From contig OY282558.1 in NCBI GenBank assembly GCA_958295665.1, forward strand, positions 48,050,389 to 48,114,388: a stretch of 64,000 nucleotides of DNA. The letters are read 5' to 3'. Shown piece after piece: positions 1 through 12,211 of this stretch. This DNA is from Tipula vernalis. Its lineage: Eukaryota; Arthropoda; Insecta; Diptera; Tipulidae. The notes beneath the pieces were generated by a model that saw nothing but the letters and a program-made list of their open reading frames with translations, was not told the DNA's origin and made no database searches. The translations under genes were made by a program, and so were the position numbers. The stretch's first letter is position 1; each line of letters opens with the position of its first letter.

Positions 1-202
1 GAAAGCAGCGAAGAGAATATTACGATACATCAATTTTAATAAGCCTTGTAAAAATTTAAATAAAAAATGTCAAAAACTGAGGTAATTAAAATACAAGATA
101 CAGTTACTTGGAGAATGAGTAACTAAAATACAAATTATAAATTGTAATTTGTATTTTAATTACGTAATTCAAATACATGTAATTCGTTACTGCCCAGCCT
201 TG
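1..202 (-). mobile_element. hAT-like MITE, terminal part (truncated by window edge)
   Basis: Read on the minus strand from 202, this begins with caaggctgggcagtaacgaa. It matches the left part of the complete element starting at 38210 over about 200 bp, with few mismatches and one internal gap of about 35 bp. The shared sequence is a run of short motifs of the type aattaaaatacaaattacaa. The terminus falls inside a BEL/Pao gag relic that resumes at 203. The other end and the second target-duplication copy lie outside the window; the predicted target duplication is the 8 bases at 203-210. Non-coding, so its movement would depend on a transposase supplied elsewhere. Confidence 0.8.
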
Positions 203-204
203 CT

Positions 205-400
205 CATAGGCTATACGAATGTCCTACTTTTAAGAAATCTGATTATGATGAACGAATCAAATATTTAAAACAGAACGGAAGGTGTTTTAATTGTCTTAAT
301 TTAAATCATAATGTTTATAATATCAGATCAAAATCAAAATGTTGAACATGCTATCGTAAGCATCATACGTTGCTGCACAATGATACTGTAGAACCGTTAG
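205..400 (+). pseudogene. BEL/Pao retrotransposon gag, zinc-knuckle region (relic)
   Basis: The plus strand encodes the C-terminal nucleocapsid part of a BEL/Pao Gag. The end of a first zinc knuckle (H-x4-C) at about 205-222 is followed by a basic spacer, then a C-x2-C-x4-H knuckle starting near 282. After that comes the family's C-x2-C-x3-H-H and L-L-H signature near 340-390. An in-frame stop sits next to a knuckle cysteine, and a final knuckle cysteine appears replaced. The 5' part is missing because the hAT-like MITE ending at 202 is inserted within the knuckle region. BEL Gag knuckles normally bind the element's RNA during packaging; this copy cannot make the protein. Confidence 0.7.
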
Positions 401-499
401 TTAATGAAGTCTCATAACTTCTCATTTCAATAGCTCCGAGCAATCATCCCTTACTGCAGTAACGCTAAACACAATATCATGTCAAAGGATTTCAATATT

Positions 500-1010
500 G
501 GGAACAGTGGAATGGAAACTACAAATATTCAAGACCACAATTAGATTCTGTCTCTGAAGATAATTTCTCATCTGCAGATGGTCTCAGAAGATTAGACATC
601 AAACGAATAGCAAACGAAATTTCAATAAAGGGTCTCGGTGAAGCTTCTACTGGAAAAACAAAAGGACTTACATATTTAAAAATTTCGAGTAGTGATGGCC
701 CAATTTCGCAGTGCATTGCCATTAATGGTTGGTCTAATTGGTCAAGCTTCTCTATTGGAAATATTGGTTTGTTTTCGTCAGCATAAATACGTGGTAATCG
801 GTGACAGAGAAAATGTATCGCTTGGTGTGTGTGGGTACACAAAGAAGATGCGAAACAACAAATGATTTTGAGGCGATTTGATTCCGAGTAAGCCACTAAA
901 GGCGTTTCAACTGAACATTGTGACTTACGGCTTTGGGCCTGCCTCATTTTCTTGCTACTAGGTGTATTACGGTAATCGGACATTCAATTAAAGAACAACA
1001 TCCCAAAGAG
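500..1010 (+). pseudogene. BEL/Pao pol, protease to reverse-transcriptase region (heavily decayed)
   Basis: Several plus-strand frames carry short BEL/Pao Pol-like pieces separated by frameshifts and stops. At about 630-690 there is a glycine-rich stretch like the region after the protease active site. Near 811-822 a K-M-Y-R piece matches the RT motif in which the template strand is read. At about 910-960 there is an L-N-x-V-T-Y-G-like piece followed by a P-x-x-F-L-A-T-R-like piece, typical of the BEL RT fingers. No RT active-site YxDD motif is readable. The open frame on the opposite strand here (519-983) has no recognisable product and is taken as a shadow. Confidence 0.55.
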
Positions 1011-1188
1011 CCGAGAATACTACAACAAGACATATAGATGATCTAATGACCATCTACTATTGAGCAAGTATTGTAATTGAAGTAAAGAATATTATTCAAC
1101 ATAATTAAAATCAGCGTGGATTTAGCCTTCGTAAGATGCAGTCGAATACAGAAGAAATCCAATACATCAGATTCAGAATCAAAATCTA

Positions 1189-1452
1189 TTGTTGAGGATT
1201 CAAGGAAAAATTCTTGGTTTAGTACAAACTAAAAGAATATTGCTGTCAGAATCTAGTAAGATTTTTGATCCACTTGGCTTGCTGTCACCTGTCACTATAA
1301 AATTCAAAATTTTATTCCAAGAATTGTGGTCCGATCTAATAACCTGGGATGATGCTTTACCTAACAGGGTACTGCCCCAATGGTTATATATCCGAGTTAG
1401 CCTGGTACAAATCAACAAAGTAGAAGTTTCCAGATGGTTGGGGTGCACTTAA
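1189..1452 (+). pseudogene. BEL/Pao pol, RT/RNase H connection fragment
   Basis: This 87-codon open segment carries the characteristic BEL/Pao (peptidase A17 / Pao domain) signature: a K-R-x-L-L-S-like start, then F-D-P-L-G-L-L-S-P-V-T (around residues 26-36) and an I-K-x-K-I-L-F-Q-E-L-W-like continuation. This is one of the most conserved parts of Pao polyproteins, just downstream of the RT core. The segment is collinear with the gag and RT pieces upstream and the integrase pieces downstream, so all belong to one decayed element. It ends at a stop soon after the conserved W-D-x-x-L-P piece. Confidence 0.8.
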
Positions 1453-1676
1453 TCCTCCTCCTCGAACGCATTTGCAGCTGCAATTTACGCTATAGTATCA
1501 AACGGTTCAACAACATTCGTCAACATTAGTTAAGATAAATGTTGCTCCTATTATACTCGTCTGGAAATACAAGCAGCATGTGTCCTTAGTAATTTAATGC
1601 AATTTTGAACATCGAGCGCACCAACGTTGCCTATGTTGTTGTATTGGCTTTCGTCTCATACAAAATAAATATATGA

Positions 1677-2269
1677 GTGAAATCCTTACGGCTTCAAGTA
1701 TATCTATTATGCAGATACGATCAACAGATTACGTTTAAATATGAGGACAACACATTACTTAAGGGTCAGTTGGTGTTTAAACGAAGTAGTCTACGCACGT
1801 TGAATCCATTTCTGTCCAGTGATGGGTTAATTCGTATGGGTGGACGCATCCAAGAATATTCATCCAGTTTCAATGTAAAACGTCCGATAGTGGATCGAAT
1901 GGTTCATGTCTCACAAAAATGATTATATTTGACTACTACTTGTGATACGGGTATGCTGGTATTAATCGTTTCTTTACTAAGAGCATCAACTAATGGACAA
2001 TTTACCGAGAGCTAGAGTAAATTTCAGCCATGCTTTCGCTAGTGTGAATATTGATCCCACCAGGATCTCCTCACAATGGTTGCTTATGGGAAGCATCAGT
2101 AAAGCTATTCAAGATAAGTCTAAGGAATTTTATGGCGAATCACTCACTACAGTTGGTGGAATTTCAAATGGTGATGGTCAAAATAGAAGGTGTCATCAAT
2201 TCACACTCGCAATATTCTGATGGTAATCTGATGGTAAATGGTTTAAATGAGTGTATGGCCTGCTCCTAA
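1677..2269 (+). pseudogene. BEL/Pao integrase fragments
   Basis: Three pieces of integrase lie here in different frames. 1677-1922 carries the L-x-x-L-N-P-F-L-x-x-D-G-L-I-R-x-G-G-R motif found just before the zinc-binding domain. 1993-2060 begins like the D-L-P-x-x-R-V conserved start of the catalytic core. 2051-2250, shifted in frame, matches the core's C-terminal part: P-G-S-P-H-x-G-x-L-W-E-A-S-V-K, then an I-E-G-V-I-N-S-like piece. That region normally holds the glutamate of the D,D-35-E triad. The copy is frameshifted and lacks most of the core, so it is dead. No LTR could be delimited. Confidence 0.75.
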
Positions 2270-2325
2270 CTTTGAATATTCAAAGATATCAGAAAATTAC
2301 CTAATTAACCAAGACTATCACAGTT

Positions 2326-2916
2326 ACCCCTATTATGGTTCTCACCTCACTGACGAGTTGCCGTGACTCGAAAAGTCGTGTGAGTTCAATTTTGGTATTA
2401 TGGTTCTCACATTTATTTTGGCGAGAGTTGTGCGCGTTTTGAAGTTTGCTAACACAGTAGTTTTATATTTTTTCACGTATAGTTTAGTAGTTTTTTGTAC
2501 ACATTTACATTTATTGTGATTAATTTTGTAATTTTATGAGATTTAATTAGATATTTTATCGGTTAAAATTGTTAATAAATAGTGCAAATAGCAAAATACA
2601 ATGTGGATTTATTGTTCTGTGGCGAATAAAACTGGAGGAAACAAAAATGTTTGACAACTTACATACGCATTTTGTTGTTAACATGTACAATAAAAATATT
2701 TTAAAATACGTTAAAAAAAAAAAAAATTGATTTTTATTCAATATTTAATTAGGAAATATTAATTAAAATATGTATTTTGCCTATATAAAAACTGTACAAT
2801 TTTTTATTCCATTATTTCTTTATTCTTTACAAAAAATCGCACTAGTCACCGAGAAATATTAGGTGAGCAATTTTGACATTACTCTCACTCACGGCGAGAA
2901 CCATAATACCAAAATT
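2326..2916. mobile_element. TIR DNA element (MITE) with a doubled left end
   Basis: Inverted termini are visible: ttttggtattatggttctc at 2390-2408 and its reverse complement at about 2896-2914. A second, more outward copy of the same end (tattatggttctcacc) lies near 2331-2346, so the left end is present twice about 60 bp apart. The right end read inward (ttctcgccgtgagtgaga) also resembles the outer left copy (ttctcacctcactga). The interior of about 0.5 kb is non-coding and AT-rich. It lies directly downstream of the BEL relic. The superfamily is not clear, and no convincing target duplication was found. Confidence 0.6.
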
Positions 2917-2919
2917 TAG

Positions 2920-5720
2920 GAGGAGATAAAAGTGGGAAGACCTATTAGAAGAAGAAAACGAGAAGTGTTAGCTGAAGCGAAACGACTTGGGGGAAAACAT
3001 TGACAGAATGGTTCGTAATAGACCAAATAGAGTAGGATTGTCTGCTCTTGTAGATCTCTATGCTACTAAATGGAGGGACAGAAACAAAAATTGACTGAGA
3101 AAACTAACCTTTCCTTTAAAAAAGATAAGGATTTTCGTTAACTAAGAAACCAAGGTCATTCAAGGTCACAAACAATGTATGGGTTTAGAGGCCAAAACCG
3201 AACCTTTTCGCATCTGCACCTTTCGATCTAAGTTTTGAAACGTTGTGTACAACAAAATTAGGAACGAATGGTCGCGAAATTACCACAAGCTAGGAAAATT
3301 CATGTTAAGTATTATTTGCAAATAATGGTAAACACATCATTAATTTCACATTTGCTTTTAGTTAATTTCGCATAAACTTCACACCAATTCTAAGAATTTT
3401 GACTAAATTCCTAATATATTTGGCTTTTTTTTAAATCTTGACTTTGATAATTTGATATATGTGTCATGCAACGAAAAAAAAAACCCATACTATTAATTAA
3501 TGGTCAAATAGCAGCTAAACAAATCTAATTTACATACAAACTGTTCAACATTTTTTTGACAAAAAGAAATAACTTGGAAATAATTACCGGTTTGTGCAAA
3601 GTGCAGAGATCTCCAAATTAAACAAGTTACCACAAAAACAAGTGTTATTACATGATAGCGATTTAAACAATATCATTCTTACCGCCGATAAAACTACAAA
3701 ACGCGAATAAATTAAAAGTCAGATAATGGTGTGTTTCATGTCGCGTAAAAATCATATAAACAAATAATAAAAAATTGAATTAAGTTTATGCGTGTAGTAA
3801 GTTTTGAATTTTGTTTTGTTTATACTCTCTAAAAATAGTATTTTTATTTTTTTTATTTTTCGATTCGAGTCTGACATCATCATTATTCTTGTTGTTATTT
3901 TTTTGATGTACATATTTTTTTTTTATATAGTTGATTTACTACTGTTTTTATATAAAAATGTTCGCGGTTTTACTTAATTTGGTTAAAATTAAAACCGAAA
4001 AAGATACGCGAGCGGGAAGAGTCAGTCAGACATATAAGGTGGTATACAAACTCGTGCATACAGGAGGGGTATTTAATAAGAAGAAACTGTTTTGTTTGGT
4101 AATTCGATAGATTGTAATGGATTTGGGGCAACATTGTGTTTTAACGTTGATTGGCCCCGCGCGAACCACGTATCTTAAAGAAACCATATAACATTGCAAC
4201 ACTGTAAATAAAACGCAAGTATATATTTTTTTTTGTTGTTGGTATATTTAAAGTGTTATGTAGTGGTTCTGTTTTGAATGATTTTTGCCTAAATACCAAA
4301 CAAGACTTTAATAATAAAAAACAAAAAAAAATCCAGTTTTGCGTTTGAAGAGACGACTGCAAAAAAATCTACAAAAATATCTTAAACTCAAAGAAATGAA
4401 CTTAAAATATATACATATATATTTAAGATGTTCAAAACCACACAATTTTGTATTTTTTTTTTAAATAGCAACATAAGACGACTTTGCGTTAAAATAAACC
4501 AAAATATGTTAGGTGAATTTTTGGGTACGAACTCTCTCATCGTCGTCATCATTGTTTGTCTGTTTGTGTGATTTTAAAGTAATGCAAATTTACATAAACA
4601 TTTCATACTGCCCAATTTAAATTTCTCGCGTAATTTATGTCAATTATATATTATACGTATAATATGAGCCAACTAATGCGGGAGAGTGGGATTCAATTAT
4701 ATCACAGAATTGATTGATTGAATGTTGTATTTTTGTGTGCTCGACTGCTCGGTTCACGTCTCGAGATTAAAAAGAATATTAAAAAAATCGGTTGGTGTTT
4801 TTAATAATTACGCAAAAAACGTAAAAAAATAAAAAATTTAATTTTTTTCGCATTTTGAAAGTTAAAATTTTCTTGTTTTGCTGTGTCTCTTGTATCTATA
4901 GAAAGTTAACATAACAAAAAACGCACAAAAAAACAAACAAAATTTAAAACTTGATTTGGTTTGTGAAATATCAAAATTTACATAAGTCTTAACCAAAATG
5001 TATATCGTAAACAAGCGATTATATTGTGATAAGCCAATGCAGGAAGATTTGTAAAAATAAATAAAAACACACACAATTCCCGGAATAAAACTATACATGT
5101 ATGTAAATAGAGTAGAGGTTTTTATTGCTCCGGATATACGATTATAAAAGTGTTACAGAATTCTTTAAATCAATAAACAACACAAAATTAATGGACGATC
5201 AACAATCTTAAATTTCAATTAACCGCGAAATTCATCAATTAAAAAATTCGATATACCAAATGTTTATTTTAATTTTTGTTGTTTAAATGGTTCAGATTTA
5301 TATGTCAGCCGCATCCTGTGGATGAGAAAATAAATTTTTTGCGGTTCGAACAAAGGTCATATAACTAGATTTCGTAAACAAGTTATAGGCTAAATTGTCT
5401 AAAAATAGAGATAAGTTAAAAACAATTGAAGAGATGTGTGCAAATCATTATTCAAGGCGTCATTGCTTAATAAGATTATTATTTAGTTCTATTTGGACTT
5501 AAAGACGTGAAACGAAGCGATAATTAATAAGATTCATTGAAAATATCCACAAATTTACATTTTTTTTTATAAACAAAAATGTTGCCATTTAAAACGTTAT
5601 TCTGAGGTAAGGTATTTGAACTTTAATTAGTAGTGCACGGTAATAAAAAAACATGAGCGTTTATTGGAAATTAAATATTATAATTCAAATCCCACCATAT
5701 CCTGTCGTAATTATGTTCGG
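2920..5720. other. AT-rich DNA without recognised genes
   Basis: No gene family could be recognised. Short open frames here have the lysine, phenylalanine and isoleucine excess expected by chance in AT-rich DNA. 2930-3110 has a more balanced composition and may be a transposon remnant, but it matched nothing I know. A mildly GC-richer stretch (4500-4770, with gtcgtc, ctcgact and cacgtctcgag) could be an untranslated exon or promoter, but this is not supported beyond composition. Confidence 0.4.
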
Positions 5721-6099
5721 CTAATTACGCTCAATATTTAGGTTAAGAGCTAACACTGTAGGGATGAATAACATAAATGGATTGGTTGATAAATTGTTAC
5801 CTGACGGGTTTAAAAAAGGTATAATCTCTGCATGATGGTAATAAGAGAGCAGAGGTTTATTTACCAAAAAGATGGATTCGCCAGGTGTCCAAAACCGCGC
5901 TATTATCCATATAATACGTCTGAATGTGACCTTGACAAAACCTAATTCAAGCCTTACTTGGGTATTGAACACGCGTGTTGTTTTTAGCAGAACTGTTTGC
6001 CGCATATAGAGAGATATCTATCTGTTAAATATAGACAGTTACTCTAATACATATCTTCATGCTGGTAATTGCTTAAACATATCTACATCTAAACATATC

Positions 6100-6430
6100 T
6101 ACAATAATTTCAAATTACTCAAAAATTCTCAAATCATCTCGAAAATTCTAGAAAACCAAAAAAATGATCTGTAAGTCTGTAACATCACAAACTCGAAATA
6201 TCGAAAAATCTACTAAATTTATTCAAGATTACTCAACTCAAAGGTCAAAGCGCCTGGTAAAATTCAAATCATTTCGAAAAACTCGAAAAACCTCGAAAAC
6301 GTCGAAAAAATTAGCAAATTTCGGATAAACTTGAACATCCTCAAAAAATCGAATAACTTCGAACAGTTCCAGTAACATCGCACCATCAAGGGATTTAACG
6401 CTAGACATGCAAATCTCAAATAACTTCTCG
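6100..6430. repeat. Degenerate CTCGAAAA-type simple repeat
   Basis: Variants of the short motifs ctcgaaaa, tcgaaaa and ctcaaaa recur many times with irregular spacing. The look is that of an old, decayed tandem repeat. Very similar motif-rich tracts occur at 9420-10000 (as ttcgag and cgaaatt), 15600-16230 and 27040-27680. Confidence 0.45.
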
Positions 6431-6719
6431 GATAATTTCGATCCTAGTATACTTGTAACAAGCCCAGCACTAACAGTAGTCTATCGAATAGCCTTGAAAT
6501 TCATTAGAGATATATGAATTGCACTCTCGTGTATTCTTCAGATCGACGTCCAAGAGTCTTCCAAGGGACAGTGGCGGAAAAGTGTTTTTTTTTTTAAATC
6601 AACTTTCCGGCTCGAGTTTGAACGCTATTAGAACCTTTTTTCTTCGTAGAAGTAACCTCAAAAAAACACTTTTAATATACCTTTATATTTTTCTTGCGGT
6701 AAAATACAAATGGAAATCT

Positions 6720-6870
6720 TATATACAAGGGCTCTTGAGGTCGCTGACTCAAGAGGGCGGGTCCAATATGGCAGACAACTTATTTTTAAATTGCAAAATT
6801 TGTGAAAAACGGTTGGTGGGGATTTTCGAGGTCGCTGATTATGAATTCGCTACCAGATATAATTAAAGAA
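6720..6870 (+). repeat. Unclassified interspersed-repeat fragment (GAGGTCGCTGA motif)
   Basis: Two copies of gaggtcgctga lie about 90 bp apart (near 6736 and 6828), the first followed by an aatatggcagacaa segment. Text of the type gaggtcgctgattatgaat together with aatatggc(g/a)gac is, from general knowledge, a recurrent interspersed-repeat motif in arthropod genomes. The overlapping 115-codon open frame (6519-6866) shows no recognisable domain and is probably not a gene. Confidence 0.35.
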
Positions 6871-6879
6871 AATTTATTT

Positions 6880-7326
6880 TTTTTCGAAATCAGTCTATAG
6901 TGGTATTTCGTGATTGTCGAATCCAGATTAGGAATAAGCCAGATCATTTACACCTTATGAATTTAATGCTATTTTTTAAACATTTAATATATTATATGAT
7001 AGTTCTAAACTTCAGAACCCGCGAAGCTCAATTTTATAAGCCCTAATCCCAAAAATCTATTAAATGTATTATTACAAGCCGTGTTTTTCAAAACGCAGGA
7101 AGTAAAAATCTTTCAACTTTTGATTTTCCGAAAGCCGTTAACCTGATTATCGAATCCCAATAAATCAGAAATCCTATTATTATAACTTATGTTTATTATG
7201 AATTTAGTAATATCAGTATCCTGATTTTTAATTACCGTTTAGTGTGGATGCACACATGCTGCAAGCATTAAATCGTAAGTCCCAGTCATTAAAGCAAAAA
7301 GGCTACAAGTCTAAGACTGTTATTTA
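6880..7326. other. AT-rich spacer, nothing recognised
   Basis: No coding, RNA or repeat signature could be supported between the GAGGTCGCTGA repeat and the MITE fragment at 7327. Confidence 0.4.
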
Positions 7327-7415
7327 ACCCTTATACCCTAGACACACTGCGATTTAATAAAACCGATTTAGTAAATTTGTCGAGATTAGCCGCTGTGTGT
7401 CAACCTCGATTAAGA
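7327..7415 (-). mobile_element. Half of a TIR MITE fused to the Tc1 transposase
   Basis: The sequence acccttataccctagacaca, followed by a tgcgatttaataaaaccgattta-type continuation, matches in inverse orientation the right half of the fuller copy at 25165-25352. Both contain the internal piece cgaggttgacacac. The fragment begins exactly where the Tc1 transposase reading frame loses homology (about 7409-7415), so it forms the breakpoint of that gene. A third, more diverged copy is at 22148-22325. Confidence 0.7.
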
Positions 7416-8230
7416 TCGGGACTCATTGGTGACCACACAAGTGCACAAATGCCGATATCTTGGAGATATTGTCGTACCGTTGCAGCTACGTGGACTGGAG
7501 CGTTATCATGCATTAACACAAAACTGTCATAACCTATGAATCCCACATATGGCAAAACGTGATCGTCAAGAATGTTCCGAACATACCAGTCTGCATTGAT
7601 CCGCAAACCAATCTCCACCAGCTCCGTACGGCCCTCCCAACTGATTCCACCCCAAAACATTATTGAACCTCCACCAAAGCTTACAGTTTGTAATACGTAA
7701 CACGGTGGGTAGCGTTCTCCAGGTCTTCTGTATACAAGATTACGTCCATCTGGTTTCCATAATTGGATTCTGGTCTCATCTGAAAAGAGAACAGTGACCC
7801 ATTGATCAGTTCCCCAATTTGCATGAGAATGAGCAAATTCTAAACGGTTAGATTTGTGGCGGAGAAGAAGCCGTGGAACTTTTACGGGCCGTTTTGGAGT
7901 TAGGTTCGCTTTTTTTAATCTTCGTCTAATAGTTCTGGCACTAACATTCTCTTGGTGCGCACTAAGTAACTCATTTATTAGTTTAGTAGAAGTACGCTTT
8001 CGATCACGTAACGAATGAATTTTTAAAAATCGGTCGTCATGCTCGGTTATGCACCTTTTACGTCCTTGTCCGGGCTTTCTTTTATACTCTCCGGTTTCAC
8101 GATATCGCTTAAGTATTCGTGAAACCGGAGACTGGTTCACTCCTAATATTCGTGCGATTTGTACTTGAGTATAATCTTCCTGATACAATATGACCACTTT
8201 AACCGCCTCCAGCTCACGAACGGGTGCCAT
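7400..8230 (-). pseudogene. Tc1-like transposase, truncated just before the third catalytic residue
   Basis: This is a 276-codon frame from ATG (8230-8228), with no internal stop or frameshift. Residues 1-60 form the paired-type helix-turn-helix with a GRKR-like AT-hook linker. About 65-125 is the second helix-turn-helix (S-A-R-T-I-R-R-R-L). The DDE core follows: catalytic Asp151 in FSDETR, then FGGGSIMFWGG (about 185-195), then Asp242 in MHDNAPVH. Homology stops at SPDLN (residues 270-274). In a DD34E enzyme the glutamate belongs at position 277, but here the frame runs into MITE sequence and stops. The usual length is about 340 residues. Without the last acidic residue it cannot be catalytically active. 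Its otherwise clean frame suggests a recent loss. It could also be a neighbouring insertion's breakpoint. Confidence 0.9.
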
Positions 8231-8785
8231 ATTACAATGGGTCTTATTTTAGGTGTTTGCTTTAGAACACATTTACAAGAACTAATGGGGTACTGCATTT
8301 ACAAATAATTGATATGCAATGGAACAAAAGCCGATCGTTGCGTTGGATTTCAAACACAATTCACTCTTGATTAAGCATTTTTGAAAATTTTAATTGATTG
8401 GCTTGCAGTAGACTTTATTTCAAGGTGGTTTCTTATCAATAAATAATGAATAATATATATGTTAGTATTTGTAGAAGTATTTTTTCTTGTGTAAATATCG
8501 AGGCATTTTCGAAATACTTTATTCAACGCTTTTTGAGCTTCTTCAGACAACTGTCCATGTATCAAAATCATATGACAGGGTGAAGGCATATGCGATACAA
8601 TTTATAGTTTTTCAGAATTGCCTAAATTTATCTGTATTTGTTAATTCTTTTGATGCTAAGGACCTGCAGTATTATATACAGATTCTTTATAAAGTCTTCG
8701 TCTAGATTTTTGATTTTGGCAATTAGTTCATAGTTTTGAAAAAATCTCCTTGCGGTGTTGCCACCATTAGTGTTTCCCCTAACTA

Positions 8786-9290
8786 CTACTTTATTACGTA
8801 TTTAATTATTAATCGTATTCTTATTTTCTTCACACAGTTGCTTTTCTCCGTGTAATTCACATTAATATGTCGACCGCGTAAATTAATTTTTGTGGGACGT
8901 AGATTACATATTTGCTCATTAATTTGATCAACTTCGAAGTTAATCAATTCTTCGATGTTAATCAATTTTTGTCCGCCATATAGGATTCCGCCACCTTGAA
9001 TTTCTAACGTCTGAGAGGAATTTCGTTGCACTGTGCGACGGCCAAATGAGCGTAGTGCAATATTCGTGGAACGACGTTACTTGATGCGGATCTATAATGG
9101 TACGGGGGCTGGCATTTCAGTGTTGGCCCCACACGGAGCTTCAAATAGTAACTGGTGGCTTTTTAAACAGTTCATGGTTCATTACGGATATCTTAGAACT
9201 ATAATATATGTGATACCGTTTGCTCCTTATATGAGCAACAATTTGCCTTCTGAAGACCGCACGCTGCTGGTATCATGAGGGAGTATTTAG
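8786..9290. other. GC-richer coding-like island, unrecognised
   Basis: This stretch is clearly less AT-rich than its surroundings and has long open frames on both strands: minus 8786-9031 (81 codons, acidic and asparagine-rich, starting with a G-G-G-I-L-Y-G-G-Q-K piece) and plus 9033-9278 (81 codons). Neither matched a family I recognise. The two frames abut at 9031-9033. It may be a remnant of a transposon gene or a displaced host exon. No splice sites that would make a convincing exon were found. Confidence 0.25.
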
Positions 9291-9299
9291 AACCGCTCT

Positions 9300-12210
9300 G
9301 GCCTTATTGAATACTTGTAAGACATACTTCATCTTCTAGTTTCGAGCATGAACCGTCGCTGCGTAAACAATTTGGTTTTGTCCGCGAAAGTGTTAACTTA
9401 CTTTATGTTCCTGACTTTTATAAAATAGTTCGATAAATTCACGTTTTTTTGTAACATTACTAAAATTGTTCGAGGTTTTCTGGGGTAACCGAGGTTATTC
9501 AAAATGTTTAGCTTTATGTTGCGTGATCTACAGACACAGATACACACCCGAACTATGAATTTAGTAGATTTTCAAGATTGTTTGAAGTTAATTCGATATT
9601 ATCTGGCTCATTCGAAATTATTCGAGAAAATCCTAATTGCCGCCACCTTCGTTAATTATCGCCATATAAAATTTGAATAACCCGTTAGTAAGTTTTACAT
9701 GGCGGTGATTAGCATGCAGATTATATTTTGAAATTAATGAAGCTTTCAAATTATTCGAAGTTTGTAACAATTTTTCGAATTGGCGAACGTGTTGTTAATG
9801 TTTTATTCGAAATTTTCGACGTTGTTGGTATTAAAAATTTTCAAAATTAATCCAAATTTGCATAGCGTTTCAATTACATCGACTGTATAGGTTACTTGTT
9901 CTAGGTTGAAAATAATTTTCAAGATTTCTCTGCGCATTTTAGCATTTTAGAATATCTGAGGTTTTCTAGGTTATTGGAATTATGAATGTTTCGTGTCTAA
10001 CGAAATACGAAAATTAGAAATCAATCGTATTTTGTTCAGTTTTTTTTTGTTTTTCGATGTTAAAACTCGTCATTATCAGAATGTAATTCAGTCAGTGTTA
10101 AGATGCATTCATTACATGAAGGTGCATTCGAAAAACTAAAGTAAGCTATATTTGTTAAACCGCTATACCCCTTCACAACCAAATTTAGTTTCTCTATGTT
10201 TCATTCTTTAGCAAATCTAAGTTAACTGTACAAACAACTTTAGAGTTTTTTTTTTCTTTGGCTTTTAATTAGTCCGTTTGTTGAATAACTGCTGAATCCG
10301 AAATATTTGAGAAACTATCGTTTCTTAACAGTAAAGAACTTGACAAAACTTTAGTGAAAATTAATTTGGATTTAAGTCAATTAACCCGACTATAGTGAGT
10401 TGTTAATTAAAGAAAAGGTTATAAAATATATGGCCTATGGCTCTGTTACGAATTTATTCGTATCTAGTAGAATGAAAAGGTTTATAAATATGTGATATGT
10501 AAAGAAATATTTTCTTAATGGACTCACTCAGAACCAGAAAAAAGCTGAAATTTGGGAAAGCTTTTGGAAAAACGTGTTTATAATATAATTTAAATATGTC
10601 TGAACACCTGTAAGACTCCGTCCGTAAGACATTTTGGGCATTTTTAAACGACAAATTAAATTTAAGTTTTGCTTAAAATGAACAAATGATTTTGCTTAAA
10701 ATGAAGACAAATTAAAATTAAGTTTTGCTTAAAATTTTGTTGAAAATGTTCTTCTTAAAATTTTATAATTTTAATTTTACAAGTTTATCGGGAAAATACT
10801 TTAGAGCAAAGATTTTTCTCATTTATATCAAAATTAACAATATCCTGCTAATTTGTCATGAAAACAATATAGTTCGCTGCTAATTGTAAGTTCTGAGTAA
10901 AAAATTCTGTAATATTTATTTTGGTTAAATTTAATCTAATTATATTTAGATAATGAAAATTATTTCTTAAATTGAACCGTTTTGTCGTTTTGTCGAAAAT
11001 TATGTCTTAAATTGAATCGTAAACTAATCTGATTAGAATTGAATTTCCCATAAAACTAAGTCATACATTCAAGGTAAACCTTATACCTTTCTTAAAACAA
11101 AATGCATATCCAAAAATAGATTTCCAAGCAAGTATTTAAACTATGACATTTCCAGTAAGCAAAATTACTAATGCATCCAAAAATATCTAAAATATGTGTC
11201 AACAAATCAAAACCCGTCAACCAATCCGAATTGATTACCAAACTAAGTTAGATAGCAAAAAACAAATGTTTCCCATAAAATCGTTGCATTCCTAACAAAT
11301 ATACACACGCGATACAATTCCACGTAACCCAGCTAATATTAAATGAAAAAGTGCGGTTACAAATCACAATTAACTCGAATTCGCGTATATCTACTCTATA
11401 AACCTACTCTATCTATATTCCAAATTTAGCCTTGTGATTCAGAATCCAAAATTTTGTGTAAACAAACTGAACAAATACATTTTAGGCCTTGCGGTATAAT
11501 ATACTCCCTTATCATCTAAAAGCCGCAAATTTTAATTATACATATAAGTATTTTTCTATTATTTCATGTATGTAGAGTAAAAGTTGTATAGGTTTGATAA
11601 GGAATTTGAAACTAAAACATAACATATTCAAAATAAAAAAAAAAAGTGTGTTATCAAAACGTTTTAATAAAACAAAAAAAAAAAAAATTCCTTATGTTAT
11701 CATCTCTCATTTTTTTTTTATATATAAGCGTTTTTTGTACACAATTGATGTGTTTTGTATTTTTGTAAAAACGACCAACACACAAAGTGTAAATATTTTT
11801 CTAATCTATTAACACGTTTTTTAGATGGCATTTTATCGCGTTTTACTATTTGTTGTATATATGTTCACATACACTTTTATACTATAAAGTAAATAATACA
11901 AAATTAAGTTTTTAATTCGTCATAATTTTGAAGATTTTGATTATTTGTTATAAAGAATTCAATAAACAAAATCGTTTCGAGACTAGCTTTTAAGGTCAAT
12001 CTAATTTACGTATCACTTCGATTTTTGTTTTTAATTTATATAATTGTTGATTTTACCATTCAAAACAAATAAGCCACAGCTTTATTTCTCAAACTCTGAT
12101 AACACATCACAGTTTGTTTACATTGATAACATAGTAAATAGTGCATAACTTTATGAGAAACGAACGGGTTGTATAATAATCAAGTGGTCTTTTTAAACCA
12201 AATTTGTATA
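9300..12210. other. AT-rich non-coding DNA with decayed simple repeats
   Basis: 9420-10000 is dense in ttcgag and cgaaatt variants (old simple repeat). 10650-10740 holds a local direct duplication of gacaaattaaatttaagttt with a 56-bp period (copies begin at 10650 and 10706). About 10956-11024 contains a second pair of direct copies of gaaaattatktcttaaattg about 43 bp apart. No gene was recognised. Confidence 0.4.
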
Positions 12211-12211
12211 C

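Noticed and set aside
519..983. 154-codon minus-strand frame over the first BEL relic
   Set aside because: It lies opposite plus-strand BEL RT motifs and has no domain of its own; a shadow frame.
6519..6866. 115-codon plus-strand frame as a gene
   Set aside because: Its end overlaps an interspersed-repeat motif and its start is in decayed simple repeat; no domain.
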